Part shown: positions 1 through 10,969 of the stretch, piece after piece | Position numbering within the stretch: the first letter of the stretch is position 1 | How the letters are laid out: every line of letters starts with the position of its first letter | NCBI GenBank assembly: GCA_900660155.1 | Contig: CABFPE010000763.1 | Span: 301,240-341,554, forward strand | DNA: 40,315 nucleotides | DNA from: Hofstenia miamia | Lineage: Eukaryota > Xenacoelomorpha > Acoela > Hofsteniidae | Reading direction: 5' to 3' | Notes under the pieces: model-generated | Seen by the model: the letters and a program-made list of their open reading frames with translations, nothing else | What the model was told of the DNA's origin: nothing | Database searches by the model: none | Translations under genes and position numbers: made by a program

Positions 1-57
1 TTGTAACCAAGATTGATAATTTGTAACTTAGATTATATTTGTAACGTTGATTTCCTA
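1..57. repeat. Three short imperfect TTGTAAC-led repeats
   Basis: The word TTGTAAC occurs at the start of three consecutive units about 19 bases apart, each followed by a similar A+T-rich tail (two of them AGATTRTA-like). The units abut the outer TA of the mariner-type element that follows. This is seen directly. It could be a short degenerate tandem repeat or chance in A+T-rich DNA. Confidence 0.3.
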
Positions 58-61
58 AATA

Positions 62-355
62 CAGGGTGTAACAAAAGTAACCAGACGCTNCCATACCATT
101 AGATTTGGTGAACAAGGTGTGCCGGTCTGTTCTTGACCGGATTAACAAATGCATTGAACACGATGGCCATCATTTTGAACATTTGCTATGAACACTTTCT
201 TCTTTTATGATTAATCGTTTTGGACATTATAACCTCAGTAAGTTGATTTAGATTCACTAGACTGTACATTCTACTATAAATTATTCGTTTTTTAATTTTA
301 TGAATAGTTAGATTTCTCGTAAAATGAAGCGTCTGGTTACTTTTGTTACACCCCG
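62..355 (+). mobile_element. Deleted mariner/IS630-type DNA transposon with 28-bp inverted ends
   Basis: The first 28 bases (starting CAGGGTGTAACAAAAG) and the last 28 bases (328-355) are inverted copies differing at one position (CAGGG versus CGGGG). Both outer edges carry the dinucleotide TA (60-61 and 356-357), the target duplication expected of the Tc1/mariner superfamily. The interior encodes a transposase C-terminus, so this derives from an autonomous element that normally exceeds 1 kb. An N at 90 lies directly on the inner edge of the left inverted repeat. The missing transposase body may be a real internal deletion or sequence lost at an assembly join. The element appears to have inserted into the LINE to its right. 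Confidence 0.8.
93..191 (+). pseudogene. C-terminal remnant of mariner-type transposase
   Basis: An open plus-strand reading frame enters just after the N at 90 and runs about 32 codons to a TGA at 189-191. It ends in the residues DGHHFEHLL. A final (D/G)GGHFEHLL-type tail is a familiar ending of transposases in the IS630/Tc1/mariner group, and the tail lies inside TA-flanked inverted repeats of the right type. The DNA-binding domain and the catalytic DD(E/D) core are absent, so it cannot be active. No start codon can be assigned. The tail match is recalled family knowledge and was not searched. Confidence 0.6.
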
Positions 356-439
356 TATATCATAATTATTTTATTAAAAAAAAGTTTGTGATGCATAAAA
401 ATGAGACCTGCTGAATCTTCCACAGAGTTACTAGAGTGA

Positions 440-1350
440 AATATTATTCTGTCATCGGCCTAATGTAAAATGTCACATGTAATTTTCTTACGTAAATATT
501 AAATAGCAGTGGGCGCAAGATTGCCTCTTGTGGAACACCTTTTTCTAATGAAATCCAATCTGAGAAATGATTATGCAATTTTACCCTATGCATTCTTTTG
601 TATAAATAACTTGAGATTAAGTCGATGCTATTCGCTGAAAAATTCAGCTTTTTAATTTTAGAAATAAGAATTTTATGGTTTAGAGAGTCAACCGCTTTTG
701 ATAAATCAAGACATGCTATAACACAGTACTTATTTCCATCAATATATTTTCTCAAGTTTTCAGAGGTGTAAATCGCTGCATCATTAGTAGATATTCCTTT
801 CCGAAATCTGTACTGCGTTTTAGATAAGATGTTATACTTAGTGAAATGTTCATTGATTTGATCAGAGAGGAGTTTCTGAAAAATTTTGCTAATGGGTGAT
901 GTTAGTGAATTAGGGTGATAATTAGAGCATATATTTGGGTAGTATTTTTTTTGAAAACCGATGTAATGTTGTCTAGTTTTAAATGGGCCGGGAAAATAGA
1001 ATATCTAATACATACATGTACATTCAGAATATCACAGAAAGGATTAGGTATTAAATCGGCTACAGTTCTTAAGTACCAAACGGGGATTTTACGGACCGCT
1101 GGATTTATTTTTCAATTTCGATATTGTTTTTAAAACTTCATATTTTGTTACATAACGAATGCTAAATTTTGGTGTAAAAGTTTCGACTTTTTTATCGTAG
1201 TTATATTTTATGTTTTCTCCATGGTAGTTGCCTAAATTTTTTAAAACTTTATTAAATATTGTACAATTGTCTTTAGTATTATTAATTGCTTCCCCATTTT
1301 GATGAATTTCTTGTACAGAAGTAGTCTTAGTTTTTTTGTTAAGCAATGAA
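440..1350 (-). pseudogene. LINE reverse transcriptase remnant
   Basis: The minus strand reads KNKSSGP at about 1095 (the conserved block before RT). It continues through a frameshifted fingers region and then ACLDLSKAVDSLNHKIL near 715-665, the first catalytic Asp block. GVPQEAILRPLLFNIYV follows near 540-490 (normally GVPQGSILGPLLF). In another frame the ADD catalytic box follows at about 463-452, but the codon where Tyr is expected is a stop. At least two frameshifts separate the motifs. It would copy LINE RNA at the nicked target in an active relative; this copy is dead. Confidence 0.8.
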
Positions 1351-1747
1351 TTAATAAATATCCATTTTCACTTTAGAGTATCCATTTTTTTAAATTTTGA
1401 TTTCGCAATATTGGTTGCACGAATTTTTATAATTTTTTGAATAAGTTATGTGCTTTTGTAGTTATAAAATTCTCAGAGGATTTTTTATTAATATACTTAA
1501 TCCACTTATCATTATTTTTGTTTAATCAAAGTTAAGCAATGTGTATCAATCCAAGGTTTGCTCTTTATTTTTGTTATTTGATTTTCGTTTTTTAAAATTG
1601 ATTTTTTGGACAGTATTTATCAAGATGGTAAATTAGCATATTTGAAAATCTATTGAACATTTCAGAGGGTGTTAAAACACTATAAGCCGACGCCCAATTC
1701 TCATGTTTAAGCTTTTCTTTTAATAACTATATATTATCGTCATTTTT

Positions 1748-2395
1748 CTATCTTATTTTTATCCATATTTTACGTGAATTTAGAAGGCGATTTGAATCAC
1801 AACTTAGAGTTATGATACAATGATCTGTGTGAGGAAATTCTGAGCAAGTGTACTTATAATCTAAACCATGTTTAGAGATTAAGAAATAATCAATCAAGGT
1901 TTCACTTTGTGGAGCACATCTTGATGAGGAGTTAGTGTTAACTATTTTCAAGTATTTTTGATTTATCTTTACTGTCCAAAAAGTTAAGGTTCCAGTCTCC
2001 CATTATAATAATATCATTGTTTACGTTTAATGCTTTTAAAATTTCTGTTTTTAATAGTTTGAAAAAAATGCTTGAAAAATGCTTGTGTGGGCAGTAAGAA
2101 ATATTAATAAGTTGTTTTTTGGTTTTTAGAAGAAGGATTTGGTATTTCTATGTAAAGACTTTTAAAAGTGTTTTTAGTAGCAATATCTAGCCTAATTGTG
2201 GGCTTTAATTTTTTTGGTATCAATAATAGAACGCATTCTCCTTTTCTCATGGGATCTAATCGTTTGAAAAACAGTAAATTTCGATTCATCAAAGAACCAG
2301 GAGTAATTCATGTTATAATTATTTAGGCAAGTTGCTGATATCCCCAAAATGAAATTCTTCCCTAATTCATTTACTAAGTTTCGATATTCCATGTT
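1748..2395 (-). pseudogene. LINE apurinic-type endonuclease remnant
   Basis: This minus-strand stretch would encode the target-nicking endonuclease of the LINE. Around 2010-1975 the translation reads IIIMGDWNLNFLD, matching the GD(F/W)N motif of the endonuclease/exonuclease/phosphatase fold. After a frameshift the next open stretch (1951-1748) contains ETLIDYFLIS and then TDHCIITL, which resembles the terminal SDH catalytic motif. The domain is spread over at least three frames (2392-2192, 2292-2104, 1951-1748). It is inactive as written. The identification rests on two ordered motifs next to an RT. Confidence 0.7.
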
Positions 2396-2400
2396 TTTAT

Positions 2401-5039
2401 TTGATAAATTTTAAAAGTTTATATGTATATACTTAAACGCCAGATGTTTTGTTCATAGTTCTGATATACTAGTCAAAATCGAGATTTTGATGTGGACATG
2501 GTTAGGTTCTATTCCTGAAATTATCAGATTTGCTAGTATGTGCAGATAACATATAAACCAGTTAAAAAGTATCAGAGAAATGGAACTTGTAAAAGGAAGT
2601 ATCGTCCTAAATATTTTGTAACACTGCTGATAGTGTAAGGCTTTTTATTATTGAGCAACCTTTTAGGAAAGTATTGATGGGTTGAAGAAAAGTTGTGTGG
2701 AGAAGAGAAAAGCAGCATTAGAATGAGGAAGAAATTTGGATTATTAAAAACATATCACCGTAATTTATGTGTAAAATAAATAATTAACAAAATAATAGAA
2801 AAATTCGCCATTTTAGAGATTGCATAAGGTGCTTAAATTGCAGAACCTCTGTGCGCGTTAATAGCTTCATCAGTGTAATTGAAACAATTTCGTAAAAGCT
2901 TTTATTCGGCTCGGAGGTAATGATGTATAAAGTTGGCGTGACCTGTGTTGAAATGTTGAAGGGCTGGTGGCGGCAAGCATGTGGTGGTGATTAATCAGCG
3001 TGAGCTGGTGTCGGCAGTAAAAAGCATCGGCGAGCGGTGTTTTGCGAACGTTCAAAGTGGTCTTTGATGCTATGTGAGAGTGTCGCGTAGCGTGCCTTTG
3101 AGAAGTGCACGCCTTCTTCTGCGAAAAGTTTCCGATTTGCATCTTAGCCCACTCAGAATTATATTATATTTTCGAAAACTTTGTATTTATATCTTTTGAG
3201 TTTTGCTTTATTAAGAGATTGAGTTCGCATACTTTTTTGTTCAGCATCCTATTTTAAAGGAAAGACGCAATTTCTCCAATGTAAATTTCGGCAGATGTGA
3301 ATAATGTGGGAAGATATGCAATTAGCTTGGCTAATAGCGGTGTGAAATCTTTCACATTCTGCATTAAATCGCTTCTTCCGACGGTGGCAATAATCTTCTA
3401 ATTGTGTTTAATTGTGAATAATCTCAAAGGGCGCTTACAACATCATTGATAGTGGCTCAGCGGTATGAGTGTATTGTTACGGTGTGTTCTCTTAGAAGAG
3501 CGGGGTTTTAAGGAAAAGGTGACAATAATAAGCGTGTCTGTGCCTTCCTTCCTTATTTTTTTCAGAGTGGGTTGCACCTTTTTGATAGGAATTGTTACTG
3601 GGCTGTAGAGATGTTTGCTGTTCTTTAGAATGCGTTTCGGCTGCAGCTTCAGATGATTTTTCTTCTTGCAATAATTCTTCTGTTATTTATGTGTTTAATT
3701 TATGGGGCAGACCATGTAGTGTTAATAATTCTTTACTTAGCACGTTAAATGGTGCGAGCATTTTAACATGAGTGACACGATTACGATCACTGCCAATGAA
3801 ACTCACTTGACAGTGAACAAAGAAGAGCTCGCTCGACTAAACCGGCTGATCGCGGTGAAATCATAACGCGCTATGAAAAGGAAAAGCCTACAGCACAAAG
3901 GTTCCCAGGTGGTCGCCCATCCAAGAACTAATCATGCCCACAGTTGCTTAACTTCGAAGATCAGACGAGTTTCGGTGCTTTCATCGTGCAATATTCTAAT
4001 CAATGTTGACGCAGGGTGGAGAAAATTATCATGTGTGGAAGTCTTCAAATTCCGTGATTTTGTCAACATATATAATCCTAAAGAACAAAGTTAAATATGC
4101 TGTAAATTTCGCATATCCACAAAATAAAATCAGTGCTGACGCATACGTATTTACAGTTATTAACATGCATCAGATCGCTACTCTCAGTAGAAATACGGTT
4201 AAACATTGTTTCTACTAAGAATTGTTGAATATTGATCCTAAGACTTGTTGAAAGATATATATCAAGCAGTAAAATGATCAATTGCTATCCTATAGGTTGC
4301 CCGTAAATATGATTGCATTGGTTAGAGTTACTTAAAAGGATTAAATTTACAAATCAACCACTAATAAGTTTGTTGAGAAATATGACATATAACGTATGCT
4401 TCGATAGAATTTTAATTTCAAGGATAAGCAGTGTGTGAAAAAACTCTTGCATTTGTGAGCATTGTTAGGCCATCTCATGGTAAAATGGATTGTACCATTT
4501 GAAATGCTCGTGGTCCAGATGTCACAGATTGTGCTTGCCAAATGTGGAATTAATTAATTTAAGAAACGTGTAAAGTTCCAAACTTAAGAACTTTTAAGAG
4601 AATTTTAAAACAAAATTCACTTGCAGACCAATACACTTTCGGATATTCAAAACAACTTAATAATTGTTATTTTAATTTTTTAGATTGTTTATTGTATATA
4701 TCTTTATTTTAGTATGTGCTGTTCAATTTGTAAATGTGTATGTATATATGTTTACAAATATTGTACATATGTATTTTTTCACAATTGTCAGCATTTGCAG
4801 CAAATGTATTGACATTGAGTAAACAAAATAAAGCGATTGAAAACTAATTAAAAATCATACAAGTGACCCTAAATGACAAAACAGTGATTGCAGACAACTA
4901 ATAGAACACATGCATATATTAGCACCAAGATATTATTTGTATTTGGTTAAACTAGATTATTGGTTGAGCACCCATGTTTTTATTTTAGAAACTAACAACA
5001 GTTAGTATTTTAATCATCATGTGTTGCTTCTTGTGGTGC

Positions 5040-5040
<1 letters not shown>
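2401..5040. other. Intergenic DNA without a recognisable gene
   Basis: No transposon motif or long reading frame was recognised. The part at about 2830-3900 is richer in G+C than its surroundings. It contains a strong splice-acceptor-like sequence (CCTTCCTTATTTTTTTCAG, ending at 3565) and a 32-codon frame at 3768-3866. The part at 3900-5040 is A+T-rich with only short open frames. The G+C-richer stretch could be part of a host gene, but nothing here proves it. Confidence 0.4.
3768..3866 (+). CDS. Possible small ORF or first exon, unknown
   Basis: An ATG with AAC just before it (purine at -3, a favourable animal context) opens a frame of 32 codons ending in TAA at 3864-3866. The product is hydrophilic and may be amphipathic towards its end (NKEELARLNRLIAV). 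Codon use is more balanced than in the A+T-rich flanks. I do not recognise the peptide. It could be a micro-ORF, part of an exon, or chance. Confidence 0.2.
   Translation: MSDTITITANETHLTVNKEELARLNRLIAVKS

Positions 5041-5042
<2 letters not shown>

Positions 5043-5080
<38 letters not shown>
5043..5080. repeat. (AT)n microsatellite, left flank of LTR element
   Basis: An uninterrupted run of about 19 AT units ends exactly where the left LTR begins. The matching (AT)n run at 15146 begins exactly where the right LTR ends, so the retroelement appears to have inserted inside one microsatellite. Confidence 0.95.
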
Positions 5081-5082
<2 letters not shown>

Positions 5083-5806
5083 TAGCATCATCAGAGTTAG
5101 CGAACAATATAAGAAAGTATAAAGCAATAGCTTGATTAGAGCATAGTATCTACTATCGCATAGGCAAAAGAGTTCCATGCACCATTTAGAGAGGGGTTGG
5201 TTAGAGTTATATTCAATACCATTGTCCGCGAAACAATGTGTCTAGAACCAAAGATCTGGACTAACTCGTATAAAACCATATAACGGCCTGCTACAGGAGG
5301 CATGAGAGACATGATGGCAAAACTTGCCAACGCGAAGCATGATAGCACACACCAACAATCAGATAACGAACTATTCTGAATCAGCTAAACCCCAGAAAGG
5401 AGCGGGTCTGCATAGATTCATAAGACTGCCGAGCACATTGTGCGGCGGAATTACAACCTATGCAGCCTCCTCAATTCTGTAGAAAGTTTAGCTTTTAACC
5501 ATCTAATAGAGTATAGCAGATAAAATAACGAGTTACTCAGGCAAAACTAAACTTTTATTAAAATGATTGCGCACATAGCTGCCCTATTTAACTAAAAATT
5601 AATGCAAATAGCACATGACAACCTGCCAATGGCAGAACTAAATAAAAGTCTATCCACGTCATCAGTGTGATACGAAACACAGCACAAATTTGCGCATCAT
5701 AGGAGACGCCTAGCAGAGAGCAGCGGAGTGTGTTGATGAATGAAATAGGGAAAGTGAAACATAAATAACGGAGAATGATGGCAGCAAATTATAGGCTGAT
5801 GCCACA
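5081..5806 (-). repeat. 3' LTR of the Ty3/gypsy-type element
   Basis: In element orientation it begins TGTGGCATCAGCC and ends GATGATGCTAGA, so its ends are TGT...AGA rather than the usual TGT...ACA. The same ends occur in the other LTR. An AATAAA polyadenylation hexamer lies on the sense strand at 5554-5559 and is conserved in the other copy. This LTR keeps about 20 CpG dinucleotides, roughly twice as many as its partner. Confidence 0.92.
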
Positions 5807-5820
5807 CGCCCACCCAATGC
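5807..5820 (-). promoter_or_regulatory. Polypurine-tract position upstream of 3' LTR
   Basis: The sense strand directly before the 3' LTR reads GCATTGGGTGGGCG. It is G-rich and at the place where plus-strand DNA synthesis is primed, but pyrimidines interrupt it, so it is a weak or decayed polypurine tract. Confidence 0.4.
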
Positions 5821-5829
5821 TTCCATGAT

Positions 5830-8800
5830 GTGGTTGGAGAGAGTTCTTAGTGGGATGGTTGTTGGATTAGTTTGTTTGTATCATCCAAGAGTTTCAGAGT
5901 TGGAGTGTCTTCCCATATGATGTTTGCGATATCCTCTTCTTGACTGAGGTAAGCTAAAGTTTCGAATTGTGTTGTTTTTTGTTTATGATACCGAACGTAT
6001 TTTAGGTTTTGGATCAGAACTGGTATGATGATTGATTGGCGGAGGTTGTTTAGTCTTTTTTGGAAGATTATGTAGCAAGCTCTATATAGTTTTTGGCCTT
6101 TGAGGGCAATCACTAACGTCATCTTGGCGTCCACATCAGAGGTGTGCGCCATTGTTGTGTCCAATATGGCATCTGGGAAGAAGAATGGGAACATGGAGGT
6201 AAGTGACTGGTGATAATTTGTACTTTTGTAGAGAAAGTTTATGTGCTTTAGAATGAGTTCTTCTGTCATCTGATCAGGGTCATTTACTTCTTCACAAATC
6301 ATGGTGATGATTTCAATTCTTTTCAACACGTCGTAGTATCGGAGGTTTTCCTGGAGAAGATTGGCTCATATTATGTCGTTGCTACTAGTGAATAAGGTTA
6401 GTGATTTTAATTTGTTTTTGTTTAGCTTGTTCTTAAATTCGCAATTTGTTGTCTGATTGGAGCTACTTTTTTTGTAAATGTCTTCAGGGGTGTTTTTGGT
6501 GTTGATGAGTAATCTTTACCCTTGGTCATTGTCTCTGAGTAGGGTAGCAGTGTCTTTGAAAAGTTTTGTTCTCTTGAAATTCATAATATCATGGGCTGTG
6601 TTGTAGTACAGCTTATATTAAGGTATTGCTTGTTTGATTGGTTGGACTGATTTATCTTTAGTGTAAAGAGCAATGATTGGGATGCCAATTACTAGAGATG
6701 GGATGCAAAATTCGTTTGCATTAGCAATTTGAGATTTGAGTTGGTGCCAGTGACCAGTTGTTTCCCATGATTTGAGCTATTCCAAATGTAACAGGGTAAT
6801 TCAAAGATTTGTGATCCAGTTTAGCTATTACGTCAAGTTTTGATGTTTTTGCTAAAGATTGTATTGTTTTTTGGGTGTTGAAAGCAGTTTGTTGATTGGG
6901 GGACATGAGAGTTTTGAGTTCTGTTTTAGTGAATGACTCTGCAAACATGCTCATTTTTATTAGCTTGATGTCCAAAATTTTGTCCAGCATGTATTGAATT
7001 GGAGTAATTTGAATCTGCATTTTGTTATTGAGAGTGGATTATCCATTAGCAGGGTTTGGTTTTCAGCTCTAATCCACGTAGTAGTTGAACTGACATCCGT
7101 TTTCATGAGTTTCTCATTAGTGGAGAGAGAGTTGTATAGATGATGTTGTGAGAAGTTTTTCTTCCTCTTCAACTGTGATAGTGGTTTTTGGCATTAAAGT
7201 AATAACTTTGAGGGGTTCAAGTAAACTTGTAGATTGGTGGTTTCTTTGGTAATCAAGATGACACTGTAAGTGATTTCCGGTAACTAGCATGTAAGTAGTG
7301 GAACAGTTTCTGATTTTTTTTTTGGTAATGTTGTGATTTTGGAACAGTTGTAAATAAGATTGCATGCTGTGGGGTATCCATTGTAATAGCATTTCTGTGT
7401 TAAGTGAGGATCTAATGTCCATCAATTTGGAAAAGTGAGTTTCAGAAGTTGCACCCCACATATATTTTTGAGTGTGTGGGTGTAGAAATTCGAGATTGTT
7501 TTCGTGAACTCTGAGGTGGTTGTGCAGAATAATTGTTGAAGTATACCCAAGGGGGTTCTCCTTGTTGATGACTCTGATGAGATGCTTTTCATAAGTGTAG
7601 CTTATTTGTTGGAATTCTTTTATTGGAGAGGTGGAAATATGCATTTTGGAGCAATGAAGATTTCGTGCTTTTTCTGTTTGTTAATGCAACTCATCTAGCT
7701 TGGGTAATAGGCAGTTCCAGTTCATGATTGCTTGTAAGGAATATTGAGAGTATCCATATTTGCTGATGTTGTAGTGATCTCAGGGATTTGCTTGTCAGTA
7801 AAGAGATTGTTGCAGAAATCCTTTAAACAATTGAAGTCAGCTGCTTGGCAGATGTCTGTTAGTAGTTGCTCCACTTGGGTAGTATAGTTGCTGAATGGCG
7901 ATTCTATGTTAATAGTGGGCCATTGTTCTTCATGATTTTGTGTGGACTTTAGCAGAGTCCAGTGTTCATTGATGTTATTGATTGTCATTTGATTTTGTTT
8001 AAATGCAAAACACATATTAATGTTGTTATATCTACAGGGAGGACTTGTGGATTGATTATTTCAGAGGTTTGCACTTCTAGCATAGTGTTGATGGCTAGAC
8101 ATTGTTCTGTAATAATGTGATATTGTGGCATGAATCTGTGCATGAGTATGTCTATTAGTATCAGCTTTGTTACAGGAGGTTCCTGTTCCACAGTAGTGTG
8201 AGCTAAGGTAGTTTTTTGAGTGGTGCAAAAGTATTCCAAGTAACTCTCAAGGTCAAGAATGTTATCTTCTACATAGATGAAGTTTACAGTTATGTTGTAA
8301 GCATGGGCTTCTACAAGAATCACATTGATCTGCTGAACCATTTTTAAGTCTGATTTATGCACTTGTTTGAGTATGTATACCAGATTTAGAATTTGCCAAT
8401 TTATGTTGATGCAATCAAGAGCTTTACAACTAATTCTGTTTTTAATAAGTTTCTGAATGTTTTTGAGCAGAATGTTGTGTTGAAGGTAATGTGAACTGTG
8501 CTATGAAAGTAATCATGACAGAGTTTCTTAAGAAATTGTTCTGGGTAAAAAATGATGGTGTTAATCTGTGGACATTTGGAAGCATTGATAATTGTTGGGA
8601 GTGAGTTGCTGTTTACTTTGTTCTCACCAATAGTGAGTATTTTGGATATTGATTTGCAAGTTGCTGCTGATATATTGTTGTGAGTGATGTGTCTGCTGAG
8701 TTGGGATGTGATAAGGATATAGGGTTTTGCCTTTCATGATTGATATTTGTTGTTGGAGTTCCTGATAGCAAGTGTCTTGATGGCTACTAGTTGTGGAAGA

Positions 8801-9130
8801 AGTTTGAGATAAGAGTTGAGGCAGTATGCATCTTTTCACTGGAATTTCTGAGGTGGAAGCACCCACCCTTTTCCATGTAGGTAATGAGGAGGTAGAAGCT
8901 TGTGGCTCATCATCAGTAGCTGAGAGCATCCTGCAGCTAGAGACGTCTGAGGTTGAATCAAGGACACTGAAGGACCCTGAGAACATCCTGCAGGGAGATT
9001 CAGGTGTGCTTGGAGTGTGCAGAGTAGCTTTACTCATCTGGGAAGTTTGTTTGGGACTGGTATTGACTGCTTTGCATTTCATCTGAAGTGGTATCTAAAA
9101 ACAAGCTAGCAATGTTAATAGACCAGTCTT
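5830..9130 (-). pseudogene. Unidentified coding-like region downstream of integrase (env-position)
   Basis: About 3.3 kb between integrase and the 3' LTR carries consecutive minus-strand open stretches in shifting frames: 9082-8624, about 8640-8400, 8362-7985, 8015-7722, about 7740-7117, 7172-6960, 7020 to about 6490 and 6329-5847. The first is rich in Ser, Thr, Pro and Gln. The middle ones contain at least seven N-x-S/T sequons (such as INASK, FNTT, NYTT, RNCST) and many Cys residues. One short hydrophobic run (IPSLVIGIPIIALY) lies near 6690-6650. An env-like glycoprotein is possible by position and sequons. However, I see no signal peptide, furin site or clear terminal membrane anchor, and about 300 residues follow the hydrophobic run. 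A different accessory protein is equally possible. Confidence 0.5.
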
Positions 9131-9206
9131 TATAATTGGTGTTAGATTTAACAATTCATTTGGGCTGTGTGCATGATCTTACTGGCAAAGAGGAAGTATA
9201 TTTAAA

Positions 9207-10503
9207 TTAATTGTCAAAAGAATTGTTATCAAAGATAGTTATACCAGGGGTAAGATAATATTTGTTGCTATCAGATTTAATTAATTCAAATTTATTTAGG
9301 TTTGAAATCTGGGCATGTTCAATGTCACAAGAAGCACATTTAATATTTTGGAAGTGAGTTATCCTTTTATTATCCAGTTTGTAGTTGTTGTAGGGGAGTA
9401 TCTTAGTTATTGTATGTGGTCCTTCCCAATTAAAAGCAAGTTTGTGAACTTGTTTGTCATCTGTGATGATGCTGGGAGTGTACATGTACACTTTTTCACT
9501 GATCTTATGCAATTCTCCATAAATGTGTTTGTTGAATTGCCTTTGTTGTTGGATGGCACTCTTTTCTGCATTTGCACACATGGATTCATGGTTTTTTTGT
9601 AATTTGTTAATGAGGTTTGTGATGTATGTATTGTTGATTTTTCTAGAGTAACCTTTAAAGAGCATGGATTTTGGCGTTGGGGCCTCATGGCTGAATATAG
9701 TTTTGTATGGAGAGATTTTTGTAGTTGAATGAGTAGATGTGTTGTAAAAATACTCAACCATTGGGAGTATTTCATGCCATTGCTTGCCTCCAACATAGGT
9801 TGTTATAGTTTTCATAAGTTTGAGTAGTGTCTGATTGACACATTTGAGAGCACCATTTGCTTGTGGGTGATTGATTGTTGTGTGGGCATGGAGAATTTCT
9901 AATTTTTTGGCTAGAATCTGGAAGAGTTGGCCCTCAAACTGCTTGCCTTGATCTGTTATTAGTTGGCTCTCAAACTGCTTGCCTTGATCTGTAATTAGTT
10001 GGCTCATAGGTCTGAAGACACACCCCCAATTGTTTAAGATTGCTTTGGCTGTTGTTTGTGCCATAATGTTTCTGAAGAGGATCATCTTACATTATTTCGT
10101 GAAGTGATTGACCATGGTGAGTATGTAAGCATATCCTTTGTCATCACTCAACAGTTGTTCAATATCTGCATTTATGATTTTGTTGGTATACTCTGCAGTG
10201 AGTTTTTGAGTTGCATGTGTTGACCAGGGAACCCCGACTTGTTTAATAATATGCAGGACTTGCATTTGTTAATCATGTCCTTGATGGTTTTTTGTAGGTA
10301 TGTGGTGACAAAGTTTTGTGTATCATTAGTTCTGTCTGATAAATGCCTTTGCAGCCTTGCTCATGGACTTTCTTTACTATTTTGCGTTTGTAATATTCAG
10401 GTAAGGCAATCAAGTTCCTTGTTGTGGCACTTGCGTATAATATGCCAGTGTTTGTTAACTTCCAGTGATGTGTGTGAAGGTATTGAGTTGCCATAGAGTC
10501 CAT
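9207..10503 (-). pseudogene. pol: Integrase, frameshifted, catalytic Glu replaced by Lys
   Basis: Integrase inserts the cDNA into the genome. The N-terminal H2C2 region (10503-10240) reads ALPEYYKRKIVKKVHEQGC and later CKSC; the second zinc His is not evident. The core begins with NADIEQLLSDDKGYAYILTM (about 10165), which holds the first Asp. A frameshift leads to the 292-codon stretch from 10085, with the second Asp in ITDQGKQFE. Where HPQANGxxER is usual the sequence reads HPQANGALKC, so Glu is Lys (codon 9845-9843). A GPY/F-like module (AFNWEGPHTITKI) lies near 9420-9375. A 36-bp tandem duplication lies in the core. No chromodomain was recognised. Confidence 0.88.
9925..9996 (-). repeat. 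36-bp tandem duplication inside integrase
   Basis: Positions 9925-9960 and 9961-9996 are near-identical 36-bp copies (about two differences). They repeat 12 codons around the second catalytic Asp (QLITDQGKQFE). Frame is kept. The duplication probably arose after or near the loss of function, since it doubles an active-site loop. Confidence 0.92.
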
Positions 10504-10728
10504 TGCAGCATTGAGGTGTTTGAGGTGTTCTATTATTTGTCACAGGACAATGTTATTTTGTTGTGCAGTGGCTATCTCCTTGGCTGTGATTTCCTCCTTT
10601 ATCATTATGGATAAGATGGTAATTATTGGACATGCATTATGATCTGTGTTGATGTCCAGTAGACTTTCATACTGACATTGTGGTATAAAGTGAAAGTCTT
10701 ATGCTAGACCTTGCTCTTTTTTTAGATC

Positions 10729-10968
10729 TCATTGGTATTGAGATAGAGCAGTCCATATATCTGCATTTGTGTGTAGGCGATCTTTTTGGTATTCAATTGT
10801 AAAGTAGAAGTCATTAAAATATTCAATCCACCAAGCTATTATGTTTGATTGATCTCCTGCGTATTTCTTTAGCCAGCAGAGGCTACTGTTGTCTGTTTGC
10901 ACTTTGAAATGTTGTTCACTGACAAGGAAATGGCAGAATTTTTTAAGTGATTTGATGAGTGCCAACAT
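10729..10968 (-). pseudogene. pol: RNase H domain C-terminal part
   Basis: This stretch continues the RT-RNase H polyprotein in another frame directly after the preceding stretch. It reads ALIKSLKKFCHFLVS, then VQTDNSSLCWLKKY, then FTIEYQKDRLHTNADIW. These match the (F/V)TDHxSL and DFxIEYxxGxxNxxADALSR blocks of Ty3/gypsy RNase H. The enzyme degrades the RNA strand during reverse transcription. The frame change at its start marks a decay event. Confidence 0.85.
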
Positions 10969-10969
10969 T

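Larger units (their letters stand above)
356..2400 (-). mobile_element. Decayed APE-type LINE (Jockey/CR1-like group), minus strand
   Basis: On the minus strand an apurinic-type endonuclease (about 2395-1750) is followed by an RT (about 1350-440), the usual order in the second reading frame of APE-containing LINEs. Stops and frameshifts break it throughout. Its 3' part is cut at the mariner-type element ending at 355. No poly(A) or microsatellite tail is seen, in keeping with a truncated 3' end. The clade is uncertain; Jockey or CR1-like fits the RT wording best. Confidence 0.75.

Noticed and set aside
2870..3142. A 90-codon minus-strand frame rich in His, Thr and Ser
   Set aside because: No recognisable motif and no supporting context. 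It was treated as part of the G+C-richer intergenic patch.
8826..9602. Plus-strand frames at 8826-9086 and 9315-9602
   Set aside because: They lie antisense to the retroelement integrase and downstream region and show no motifs of their own.
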